A stretch of DNA of 64,000 nt from Ananas comosus (Eukaryota; Streptophyta; Magnoliopsida; Poales; Bromeliaceae). Shown here in pieces: positions 11,380 to 22,150 of this stretch. Both the position numbers and the translations under genes were made by a program. Where the stretch lies: positions 1,343,532 through 1,407,531 of the forward strand of contig NC_033631.1 in NCBI RefSeq assembly GCF_001540865.1, read 5' to 3'. Below the pieces are notes generated by a model that was given only the letters and a program-made list of their open reading frames with translations, did no database searches and had not been told where the DNA came from. Each line of letters begins with the position of its first letter. Within the stretch, counting starts at the first letter, position 1.

Positions 11380-14103
11380 TCACTGAATCCTTTCTGTGAC
11401 AAACTCGCCGTGTCGTTCGAACCAGATGGTAAAATTCGGGATGTGGCGAACCCTCGTGCGCCAGTCATTGCTGTGGTCGCCTTCTCCTCCTCCTCCTCCT
11501 CCTAGAAGCAGCTCAACAAGTTCCTCTGCTGGACGCCAAATGTTTAAATCTTGAAGGGTGGTAAGGTACTCGATGCCGTGGGGCAGCTCCTTTAGCTCAG
11601 GGCAACCGCGTAGCTTAAGCGTATTCAGGCTTGCCATTGCTCCTCTTTCTATTTCCACCTGACTGAGCTTCTGGGCACCTGATATGTACAATTTCTTTAG
11701 CTTTGGGAATGATGTTGCTTGGAAGTGCAACTTCATGCCGTCATATGCCCCACAAAGTTCGAGAAACATCAACGCAGGCAGCGCTTGCAAGTAAGGAAAT
11801 GTATCTTCATCAAATTTTGCCTCTGAAAGTGTTAATCTGGTTAGGTTTGTAAGAGACCGAAAGGACGCGGCAAGCTCAGAGACTGAGGTTTTGTCTAATT
11901 TACCCTGTAGATATAAACTTTGAATTCGCAGAGGTAGGCGCAGGGTGTCCAATTGCCGTAATTCTTGCCCAGGTTCACTTTTGACAGAAAAAAAGCTAAG
12001 ATGGTTCATCTTAGTGATACTATTCCACAAGTCTGCACAGTGATGGGTTCTTACGCAGGTTATCCCAAATGTCCGCAACTCTGTCAAAGCTTCTACATTC
12101 CGCACAATCCTCCTAGTTGCTTTAATATATCCTAAAGTCTGCAAGCCCTTCAAACGCCATATTCCAACCGGTGCCTTGATGCCCCAGAATAGTGTTGAAA
12201 CTAGGTGTCTCAACTTTTGAAGCCTCGTTATTCCCTTCGGAAGCTCCTTAATTCCTGTTGCCCGCAAGCCTAGATAATGCAGGTTGAATAGGTTACAGAT
12301 CTCACTTGGTAGTTTCTCGATTAGTGCTCCATCTAGTTCCAAAACACGTAAGAATTTTGATGATCTTAAGACCGACTTAAGTAGATCATAGCTCATGGAA
12401 TAGTTGAAAATAAGTACTGAACGCAAATGCGATTTGTCTTCAGTAAAATAATTAGTTATATTGCTTAGAACTGACAAGCGGCGTGCTTTGGATCTCTGCA
12501 ATATTGTCCGTGAATGCTCGTAAACCATGCAGAAGCTTAACTCCTTTGACTTCGAAAGAGCGAGGACTCGAATGATGTCATGCATTCGACATGCATGAAT
12601 GCTTCCGTCTTCGTTCCTCTCGGCCACTTGTAGTAGACACCGATGAACAAGTTCATTAAGGTAGTCCTCGGCCACTTCCTCCATCATTCTTTCTCTTTCT
12701 TCAATGAAACCCTCTGCCATCCAGAGCCTTATGAGCTTGTTACTCGCAATTCGATAATCTTCCGGAAAACTAGAACAATATAAGAAGCAATTTCGAAGGT
12801 AATGGGGAAGATCGTCCAAACTAAGTTTCAAAATGTCATGTACTTTTTCATGGAGCTTCGATTCGTTGTTAGTTAGATACCACTCAAGATCTTTGTAAAC
12901 CTTCTCCCACTCAGAATCAGTTTGTTCTCGAAATGATAAGAGACGGGCTATAGATACGATAGCAAGGGGCAAGCCACCGCACTTCTCGACAATTTTTTTA
13001 GCACATTGTTCTAAAGGCGGTGGGCAAATCTTGTTTGCACTTTTCCAAAATGTGTTTTTACAAAACAGATCCCACGAATGATCTGCCTCCAGTGGCTTTA
13101 GCTCAAACATACGGTTCTCGTTTGCTAATAGAGCTACATCGCGAATCCTTGTTGTGAGAACTATTCTACTCTTGCAATTACTATTCAGAAGTGCATCTTT
13201 TATATTGTCCATTACATTAGTACTCCAAACATCATCCAAAATGAGTAAATACTTTCTACACTGCAAGTGAGTGCGGATAGTCTCAACCAAGCTTCTATAA
13301 TCCAGGGTATCATTGTTGTTAGGTGCTTTCCTTTTCTCACGACCTTCCCTACATAACTCTTTTAAGATCTGTCTAAGCAAATCATGAGTTTCGTAACTCT
13401 GAGATACAGCAACCCAGGCACAAGCATCAAAGGTAGCTTTGATGATTTTGTACACATGAGTTACGAGAGTTGTCTTCCCTAGACCACCCATCCCCAATAC
13501 TGAGATTATCATGGGCTGTTGTTGCTGCTCATCCTCATCTTTTAACCATCCAAGCAACAAGTCCCTGTACTTGTCAATACCCACGATGTCATCCTCCTTG
13601 ACAAAATGTGCTAATTCTGCACGACTCTTGCTACAGCCAACAACTATTCGAGGTTTTGCTTCACTTTCCATTCCTCTTGTATCATATCGTGTCCTTCTCT
13701 CCATTATCTTTTGGAGGTCAATTTTGATATCTTTAAGTTTCTTGCTAAGGTGATGCCAAGATTTTATATTTCTGTACCTCTTGATTGCTGTCAGTAGAAC
13801 CCCTCATTGCTCCTCGCTCAGCTTATACGTGAACTCATCTATAATATCCTCAATGTCGAAAGCCAAGTCTCTTGTTTGTTTTATAATGATTTTTGTGCTC
13901 TCATCCTTCTCTTTTAGTCTTTCTGCGATCCGTAGGAAGGCTTGCATGATCTCAAGCTCATCCTTAATGTCACTTATATCCTTCATGAGTTCTTTCATTG
14001 CTAACATCCCTGTTAGTAATAGTGATGCTGCTGATTTAGTTGTTTCAATAGCTAAAGCAGCACCTATCTTTAGGACTAATGAGCTTATCACAGCCTCCAC
14101 CAT
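11380..14103 (-). pseudogene. NLR1: CC-NB-ARC-LRR resistance gene with one premature stop
   Basis: A 908-codon frame on the minus strand is aligned throughout with intact NLR3 and broken by a single TGA (13804-13806) at codon 100, where NLR3 has GGA in the sequence EEQGGVLP. The first 99 codons encode the Rx-type coiled coil with its EDVID-like EDIIDEF. The remaining 774-codon frame, opening at an internal ATG (13704), carries the complete NB-ARC: P-loop GMGGLGKTT, kinase-2 LILDDVW, GLPLA, CFLYCSSFPED and MHD, followed by LRRs. The LRR region has lost one repeat (about 69 bp near 12240) relative to NLR3. Family role: intracellular detection of pathogen effectors and triggering of cell death. 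It could be a recent pseudogene, or could yield an NB-ARC-LRR lacking the coiled coil from the internal start. There are no introns. Confidence 0.9.
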
Positions 14104-14337
14104 AGGAATTTCCTACAAAGTGAGCCTGGAATCAATAATCTTTCCAAACTACTATGTCTTTTTAGATGCACCGCTAGCAAAAATAATTATTGTTTTAACA
14201 TTCCTAAGATTCTAGGCAATTCTGTAGTGTATCAAACAAACATTTGTTAGAATCCCTCAGTTAAAAGGAAGAAATGCCAGTAACAGTTTGTAGTCTGTCA
14301 TAACAAAGAACAATAACTTGTTTGAGATTCAATTTAA

Positions 14338-15265
14338 CAAAATTTTGAGATAAAAGATTCATCATAATTAGTCATACTGAACTCGACCTCAATGTATATT
14401 TCTAGAGCAAGTTGTGGAAAAGTCCTTTAGAGGAGTGTGAAATCAATAAAGAGTTGGAAACTAAATGAATCTACTGCTAGTCGCCGAGTTGACGATATCG
14501 TGTTAAGAGTGATTATAAATTATTCTACAATTAACAATTATAAGTTGAGTTTGTTTTGAAGCCCTCTTCTTGTTCATAATTAAGTTAATTTATATCAGGA
14601 CTATAAGTCATTTGAGCAAGAAACTATTAGTGCTTCTTCAAATAGTTTTGTTTTGATAGCAATATAAGAACTTAATTTTAGACTCATGAAACTCACGTAT
14701 TTCTAATATGTTAAATTTTATTGCCTCGACATTCATAGTTTCATACTGCCTATTATTGGACCAAAATCTAAAAGTTCTATTTCAACTTCTGTGATTACAA
14801 ACTTTTGAGATAAATGATTCATTATAACTAATCATACTGGACTCAACCTTAATGTATATTTGTAGAGCAAGATGTGGAAAAGTCCTTTAGAGGTGTATGA
14901 AATCAATATAGAGTTGGAAAGTAAATGAATTTGCTGCTAGTCAGTGAGTAGAGGGAATTGTATTAAGAGTGATTGTAAATTATTCTATAATTAACAATTA
15001 TAAATCGAGTTTCTTTTGAAGCCTCTTTCTTGTTCATAATTAAGTTAATATATATGAGGACTATAAATCATTTGAGCAAGAAACTATATATTAGTGCTTC
15101 TTCAAATAGTTTTGTTTTGATAGCAATATAAGAACTTAATTTTAGACTCACGAAACTCCCGTATTTCTAATATGTTATGTTTTATTGCTTCGACATTCAT
15201 ACTGCCAATTATTGGATCAGAATCTAAAAGTTCTATTTTAACTTTTTTGATTTGTATAAACGAAG
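14338..15265. repeat. internal tandem duplication in the NLR1 5' flank (about 460 bp x 2)
   Basis: Unit 1 (14338-14795) and unit 2 (14804-15265) both run from the ttttgagataaa(a/t)gattcat motif to aaaagttctatttcaac / aaaagttctattttaac. The flanks of NLR2, NLR3 and the off-window gene have one unit only, so this is specific to NLR1. Confidence 0.85.
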
Positions 15266-15334
15266 CGGGTAGTGTGCTACCTATCTCTCTCTCTCTCTCT
15301 CTCTCAAAANAAAAAAAAAAAAAAAAAAAAAAAA
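15256..15334 (+). mobile_element. LINE 3' tail, severely 5'-truncated
   Basis: A 79-bp insertion containing gcgggtagtgtgctacct, a CT run and a long poly-A (with one N at 15310), flanked by the duplication GATTTGT (15249-15255, 15335-15341). The phrase resembles the 3' end of the LINE at 18404-18763 (gcaggtagcgtgctatct plus poly-A), so both are likely from one family. Confidence 0.75.
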
Positions 15335-16559
15335 GATTTGTACTGCAATTTGTAAAAGTTCTTCATTACAAGTTTTGGCATTAACTGAATTTTTTTTTTC
15401 GAAATAATTATTATCTTTGTGAGTTCAGCAGGAATATTTCTTAAAGTGAAATGACTTTGATACTTTTTTTTTTTGATGATGAGGCATTTAAATAAACGTC
15501 CTGTATCGTAAATATGATCTAGAATATTTGCATGGTTTAGAAACTGAATTTTTTTTTTTTTTTTGTCGTTATTATTTATCTAGTGATCGAATGGTTTCAA
15601 AATTGAGAGTTTAACAAGAAAAATGGGACACTTTCTTCTTGTTTAATAACAAAGAACAATCAGAATTAGCTGAGCATTTAATAACAAATAAATTCTTCTT
15701 AACTATATAGATCAAGATCTACAACCAAGATTGCGAATTTAAGATTATTTTTAATTATATTTTTAGAAGGTAGCTAATTTTGACCTTTCATATTATGCCC
15801 ACTTGGCTAGCCAGAAAATAAATTTAAAAAATCACTTTTTCTAGAAAGTTTATGTATAATCTTGCATGGTATTGATCATCAATTTAGGTACTCAATTATC
15901 AACAATAAAGTGAGAGTACTTTATGAGGTAAAATTATTCTAGCTAGCTCAATTATTATCGATCTCTTGTTATCTTGTTTCCAAAATCAAGTGAATCCAAA
16001 CAATATATTAAACAGCAAAGCTAGACATACTATACTAGATCTCAGTACCTTACGGAATCAACTAGTTGATAGCAAAGAGAATAAAAATTAATTAAAAAGA
16101 ACAAGTAGAAGAAGATGCACAACTAACCACAGATCCAAAAGGGAGATATATTGAAGAGGGAGCTGCTCCAAAATAATTAATCTGAAATTTAACTAGAGAA
16201 AATGCTGCAATCAAAGAAGCGCTTGAAGTAGATGTTTTAGGGATTGATGAGTGAGAGATGAGGATGAACTATATACACAAGAAACTGGGAGGAAGTGACT
16301 TGGACACTGCAGCTACCAAGAACTTCCCTCTTTGACTTTTCCCATCCGTACTTGGTTGTAGTGTGCTATATTATATGGATTTATAGGGGCTCCTTTTGAT
16401 TATTTGCCTTTTACTACTATTCAAATTTTTTAAATTTATTCTAAAATTACTAAAATACCTATTTAAAGTCTAATCTCATTAATAAATGGCCTTTTTGCAT
16501 AAAAAATCAACTAGTCTCGAGATTTTGTAAAAGTGTGCTACTATTTTGAATTTTACAAA

Positions 16560-16603
16560 TTCAACTCGAATTTGTAGAAAACTGATCAAAATATTCTTAT
16601 TCC

Positions 16604-16651
<48 letters not shown>

Positions 16652-17140
16652 TTTTTCTCTCCAACCCTCCTCGCCTCCTCCACCGCTTCTGCGACCCTGG
16701 ACGACGGTAAGAAGGACGTTGCCGCCTCCTCTTTCTCTGCCTCCGCCACCGTCTCCGCCACTGCTGGTGCCGGCACCGACACCGGCGCTGAAGGAGGAGG
16801 AATTGGAGCAGGCGCGGGTGAGGACGGAGCAAACGAAGGCGATGAGTTCGTGGCCGAGGTGGTGCTCGCTGTCGCACGTGATGGTGAGAACGAAGATGTG
16901 CCAGCGCTTCTCCAAGGAGCAAAAAAAGATGCAGAGGGTAGAAAAAAAAAAGAATAAAAATAAAAATTAAAAAATATATTTTTCTTGAAGGACCATTATG
17001 TATCATCGCTACTACAGGAAAGATAAAGAATCAGAGAAGAAGGAAAAAAGAATATCAAGTTGCACTGTACTTTTTTGAAACGAAAGTTATACTTTTTAAG
17101 CAAAGTTATATTGTTTAAGCGAAAATTGTACTCTATAGCC
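16560..17140. other. GC-rich stretch with (CT)n, no recognised gene
   Basis: A (CT)n tract at about 16611-16645 is followed by about 300 bp of GC-rich DNA. A degenerate relative sits at 42430-42640, also next to NLR flank A, with a similar alanine/glutamate-rich minus-strand translation. It is probably an old captured or repeat fragment rather than a gene; no family is recognised. Confidence 0.5.
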
Positions 17141-17148
17141 TCCTCGTT

Positions 17149-17541
17149 GTGGAGGCCTACTGCCTGATTATCGTTTTGAAGCGGCCCCTCCTGGCCTTCC
17201 TCCTCGCGTTCATCCGCTCCTCCGGGGCTCCTACCCGCTCAATCAAGGACGGGCTCAAGGCGCTCTTTGGCGTTGCACTCTACGTGCTCAACCTCTCTGT
17301 GTTGGTCAAGCTCGGCACCATGCCCGCGCTCTTCTCCTTTGTCGTCATTCTGCATTCGTCGCGCTCTACCCGCTCAACTGTCCCTTGCTGGCCGAGCTCA
17401 GCGCTATGCACGCACTTTTCTCCCATGTCGTCATTCTGCATTTGTCGCACTCTACCTGCTCAACTGCCTCCCGTTGGTCAAGCTCGGCATCGTGCCCGCG
17501 CTTTTCTCCCTCGTCGTCATTATGCATTCGAAAAGTTTTAG
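17149..17541 (+). pseudogene. ARM-repeat-like protein fragment with 86-bp triplication
   Basis: The translation contains KDGLKALFGVALYVLN followed by LVKLGTMPALFSFVV, which resembles the helices of plant armadillo-repeat proteins. The part starting ctcaac is repeated three times at exactly 86-bp spacing (17287, 17373, 17459). Since 86 is not a multiple of three, the reading frame changes at each copy and no full protein can be made. There is no start or splice context. Family assignment is by eye and tentative. Confidence 0.4.
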
Positions 17542-17573
17542 TATGTTGTTATATAATTTTATATTTTGTTTTA

Positions 17574-18058
17574 GGGTAAATTACACTTTTGGTCCTCAAA
17601 CTATGAGGTACGTGACATTTTAGTTCTGAAATTTTAATTTATTATAATTTTTGGCTCGAATTATGCGATACATTACATTTTAGTCCTCGAACTTTAATTA
17701 GGTATAATATCTGGCTCGACCTTTAAGACTTGTGATATTTTAGTTCTTGAACTTGTTGAATTATTATTCTCACAGCCAAATTTTTTTAAAAAATAAGTAT
17801 GGATAAATTATTTATATTCAACTAATATAGTATTTTAATTGTTATTACATCATCAAGGACGATATACTACAATTCAGAAAGTTCGAGAACTAAAATATCA
17901 CATGCTTATAATTTAAGCTAGAAATTATAACTAATTAAAATTTGAGGACAAAAGTATCACTGACCTTATAGTTCGAACGACAAGTTATAACAAATTAAAC
18001 TTTGAGGACGAAAGTGTCACGCGTCTCATGGTTTGGAGGCGAAAAGTGTAATTTACCG
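17574..18058. mobile_element. Mutator-type MITE with long inverted repeats
   Basis: 485 bp beginning gggtaaattacacttttggtc and ending with the inverse (gaaaagtgtaatttacc). It has internal repeats of the 'gaactaaaatatcac' type in both orientations. A perfect 9-bp duplication TTTGTTTTA flanks it (17565-17573, 18059-18067). Non-coding. Confidence 0.85.
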
Positions 18059-18320
18059 TTTGTTTTACCATAAAAAATTATTATTAAATAGAATAGTAAA
18101 ATATTATAATTCACAAATTATACAAAATGCTAAATTTTGTAGGTCAGATTATGTAAAATATGCGCTGACGCGCTTTCGCTGCTGAGTCCTGAAATATTGT
18201 TAAAATCAAAGAATAAAAAAAGGACGCGGAGAAGACTCGCATGACCCACGCGAGGCGTCTCCGCGTAGGGACCGAGTGATGCTACCAGCTATGAACATAT
18301 ACTCCCTGCACCTGGTGTAC

Positions 18321-18324
<4 letters not shown>

Positions 18325-18373
<49 letters not shown>
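18325..18373. repeat. (TA)n microsatellite
   Basis: About 49 bp of uninterrupted TA repeats. The preceding 18068-18324 is non-coding, and its last part is inversely related to 42660-42830. Confidence 0.95.
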
Positions 18374-18378
<5 letters not shown>

Positions 18379-18403
18379 TGGTAATCAATATTTTAAAATT
18401 AAG

Positions 18404-18763
18404 AAAGGAGCTGGGAGACAATGTACTTTATATCAGGGATAGGTGGATGGTTATGAAAGGATTGCAGAATACGAGGCGTAGCCTTCGTGAATTGGCTGCG
18501 CGCTGGTGGGTTATTTGGAAGGCTAGAAACGATTTGATTTTTAAAAACATCCAACTAGATGCCCTAGTGGCGGTGTATAGATTGAAGGAGTTGCTGAAAT
18601 TCTGGAAAATATGTGCACAAACTTCTAGACGCTCTATCATCGTGTGATTTTTTTTTTCTCTGTTACGCCCCTCTTTTGAGGCTCTGGATGCCTCATCCCG
18701 GTAGCCTAATTCATCTCTTTAATGAATGAGCAGGTAGCGTGCTATCTTTTCTCCAAAAAAAAA
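18404..18763 (+). mobile_element. 5'-truncated LINE (non-LTR retrotransposon)
   Basis: 360 bp flanked by the 15-bp duplication TATTTTAAAATTAAG (18389-18403, 18764-18778) and ending in poly-A. Its reading frame to 18647 gives WWVIWKARNDLIF, the hallmark of the C-terminal zf-RVT region of plant LINE reverse transcriptases. A 3' untranslated part with gcaggtagcgtgctatc follows. It was inserted in block B copy 2 and cannot move by itself. Confidence 0.9.
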
Positions 18764-19638
18764 TATTTTAAAATTAAGATCTAATAATTTTGTTGATAGT
18801 TAATAGAAATTCCGAGCACATAGTAATTAATGACTTTGGAAATTCGTAATTTCGTGCTCAAAACTCCAATTTCGATAAAATTTGGTTTAATTAGATGATC
18901 GTCTCAGAGTATATTTTGTATAGCAGGACTTTTCGTTTTTGAAAGTTATGAAAAATATTACATAAAATAATGACTTGATTGAGAGATGATTGTCTTTTTC
19001 TGAATCTCATAGATTTTATCAAAGAAATTTTAAATCCACCAAAAATGCACCAAGTTAACAACTAGACCTTACAAATAAGCGCCCACGAGTATTAAAAACC
19101 CTCGGGAGCTAAGAAAAATAAATTCACTAAAATTGACTTCCTTTTGTTCAAATAAAAATAAATCCAGATCGCGCCATTATTACAAAATAGAGTAATAAAA
19201 TACGAAATAGGCTATTGTACTATTCATAGCACCAAGTTATTGGTGTTGTTAGAATTTCGGCATGGCTGAATAGATGTAGAGTTAGAATAATAGTGGTCTC
19301 AAAGGGTTGAATGGATGGTTTGTTGAATAGTATGGTCTAACGGGTGAAAATAATCAAATGGGTGGATCTAACGGCGAAAAACTTGGTAGCACCAACGGAG
19401 GGGGTAAACTTGTAATTTAAATAATTGCAAGATTACCTGCCAGCAGTAATACGAGATACTCTCATTTGCTAATATTTTCGGAGTAATCTTATATCATTTG
19501 TAATGCTAATTTGCCAATTAGATTATAGACGGGATAACCCAAATATAATAATCTTGACAAAATTATCTATAATTCTGACAGGATAATCCGAACTAGATAG
19601 ACCCTTTTTAAATTATGAAAGTGATAAATTTTGTTAAT
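18764..19638. repeat. intergenic block B, copy 2 (truncated)
   Basis: Homologous to block B copies 1 and 3 and contains a degenerate GGCT-type MITE (about 19205-19400). It ends abruptly at gtgataaattttgttaa, where a roughly 50-bp filler (19639-19690) joins it to the broken 3' end of NLR2. Confidence 0.8.
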
Positions 19639-19690
19639 GTTGGGATCAAAAAATTTTAAAATTTAAAATTCAAATTGAGAATAAAATTTA

Positions 19691-22150
19691 ACGCAGGCGG
19701 CGCTTGCAGGTAAGGAAATGTATCTTCATCCAATTCTGACTCAAAAAGTTCTAATTTGGTTAGGTTTGATAGAGACCCAAAGGATGCGGCAAGCTCAGGG
19801 AATGAGGTTTTGTCTAATTTACAGTCCAGCCATAATTCTTTAATTGGCAGAGGTAGGCGTAGGGTGCCCAACTGCTGTAATTCTTGCCCAAATACACTTT
19901 CGACAGATAAATTGCTAAGATGGTTCATCTTTGTAAGACTATTCCACAAGTCTGCACAGTGATGGGTTCTTACGCCGGTTATCGCAAATGTCCGCAACTC
20001 GGTCAAAGCTTCTACATTCCGCACAATCTTCCTAGTTGCTTCAATAGATCCTAAAGTCTGCAAGCCCTTCAAGCGCCATATTCCAACAGGTGCCTTGATG
20101 CCCTGGCCAACATATTCTGATAAAACTAGGTGTCCCAACTTATGAAGCCTCGTTATTCCCTTCAGCAGCTTTCCTATTTCACTTTCATCTGTATTTAATA
20201 TTTGCAGATTTTGTAGCTTCCCGATTGATCTTGGAAGCTCCTTAATTTTTGTTTCTCACAAACCAAGATAATGCAGGTTGAAGAGGTTACAGATTTCACT
20301 CGGAACTTTCTCAATTGGCGCTCCTTGTAGTTCCAAGACACGTAAAAATTTTGATGATCTTAAGACCGACTTCAGTAAATCATTCCTCATGGAATTGTTG
20401 AAAACAAGTACTGAACGCAAATGAGATTTGTCTTCAGTACAATATTCAGTTATATCGCTTAGGATTGACAAGCGTCGTGCTTTGTATCCCTGCAATATTG
20501 TCCTTGAATGCTCACAAACCATGCAGAAACTTAACTCCTTTGACTCCGAACGAGCGAGGACTCGAATGATGTCATGCATTCGATATGCATAAACTCTACC
20601 AACTTCGTTCCACTCAGCCACTTGTAGTAGACAGCGATGAACAAGTTCGTTAAGGTAGTCCTCGGCCACTTCCTCCATCATTCGTTCTCTTTCTTCAATG
20701 AACCCTTCAGCCACCCAAAGCCTTATGAGCCTGTCACTTTCAATTGTATAGTCTTCCGGAAAGCTTGAACAATATAAGAAGCAGTTTTGAAGGTAATGGG
20801 GAAGATCGTCCAAACTAAGTTTCAAAATGTCATGTACTTTGCCATGGAGCTTCGATTCGTTGTTAGTTAGATACCACTCAAGATCTTTGTAAACCTTCTC
20901 CCATTCAGAACTGGTTTGTTCTCGAAATGATAAGAGACGAGCTATAGATACGATAGCAAGGGGCAAGGCACCGCACTTCTCGACAATTCTTTTAGCACAT
21001 TGTTCTAAAGGCGGTGGGCAAATCTTGTTTGCACTTTTCCAAAATGCGTTTTTACAAAACAGATCCCACGAATCATCTGCTTGCAGTGGCTTTAGCTCAA
21101 ACATATGATTCTCGTTTGCTAATAGAGCTACATCGCGAATCCTTGTTGTGAGAACTATTCTACTCTTGCTATTACTATTCAGAAGTGCATTCTTTATATT
21201 GTCCAGTACATCAGTACTCCAAACATCATCTAGAATGAGTACATACTTTTTACACTGCAAGTAAGTGCGGATTTCCTCAACCAAGCTTCTATAATCCATG
21301 GTATCAATGTTGTTAGGTACTTCTCTTTTCTCAGCTAAGCTTCTTTTATCCATGGTATCAATGTTGTTAGGTACTTCTCTTTTCTTACGATCTTCCCTAT
21401 GAAACTCTTTAAGATTTGTCTAAGCAAATCATGAGTCTCATAACTTTGAGATACAGCAACCCAAGCACAAGCATCAAAGGAAGCTTTGATGATATTGTAC
21501 ACATGAGTCACGAGAGTGGTCTTCCCTAGACCACCCATCCCCAACACTGAGATTATCATGGGCTGTCGTTGCTGCTCATCCTCATCTTTCAACCATTCGA
21601 GCAACAAGTCCCTGTACTTGTCAATACCCACGATATCATCCTCCTCGACAAAATGTGCTAATTCTGCACAGCTCTTGCTACTGCCAACAGCTATTTGAGG
21701 TTTTGCTTCACTTTCCATTCCTCTTGTATCATATCGTGTCCTTCTCTCCATAATGTTTTGGAGCTTAATTTTGATCTCTTTAAGTTTGCTGCTAAGGTCG
21801 TCCCATGTTTTTATATTTCTGCACCTCTTGATTGCTCTGGGTAGAACCCCTCCTTGCTCCTCACCCAGCTTGTACGTGAACTCATCTATAATATCCTCAA
21901 TGTCGAAAGCCAAGTCTCTTGTTTGTTTTATGAAGGTTTTTGTGCTCTCATCCTTCTCTTTTAATCTTTCTGCGATCCGTAGGAAGGATAGCATGCTCTC
22001 AAGCTCATCCTTAATCTCACTTATATCCTTCATGAGTTCTTTCATTGGTGATATCCGTGTTAGTAACAGTGCTGCTGCTGATTTAGTTGCTTCACTAGCT
22101 AAGGTAGCACCGATCTTCAGGACTAATGAGCTTATTACAGCCTCCGCCAT
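19691..22150 (-). pseudogene. NLR2: CC-NB-ARC-LRR pseudogene
   Basis: Translates like NLR3 from MAEAVISSLVLKIG at 22150, with the coiled coil (EDIIDEF), P-loop GMGGLGKTT, kinase-2 LILDDVW, GALPLA (NLR3 has GGLPLA), MHD and the first LRRs. Four lesions are visible. One T is missing from a T4 run at about 21408-21410, giving a frameshift. A 54-bp in-frame duplication sits near 21297-21404 (NNIDTMD repeated). TGA at 20256-20258 stands where NLR3 has CGA, a change typical of methylated-CpG decay. The last LRRs and the C-terminus are replaced by block B at about 19690. Any product would be a coiled coil plus P-loop fragment. NLR2 and NLR3 share the same orientation, and their flanks show they are tandem paralogues. 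Confidence 0.92.

Larger units (their letters stand above)
14104..16560 (-). repeat. NLR 5' flank, block A copy 1
   Basis: Upstream DNA of NLR1, homologous to the flanks of NLR2 and NLR3. It includes an internal tandem duplication (14338-15265) and a short LINE tail. The last part (16400-16600) is also shared with 42225-42420 downstream of copy 3. No gene is seen. Confidence 0.8.
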
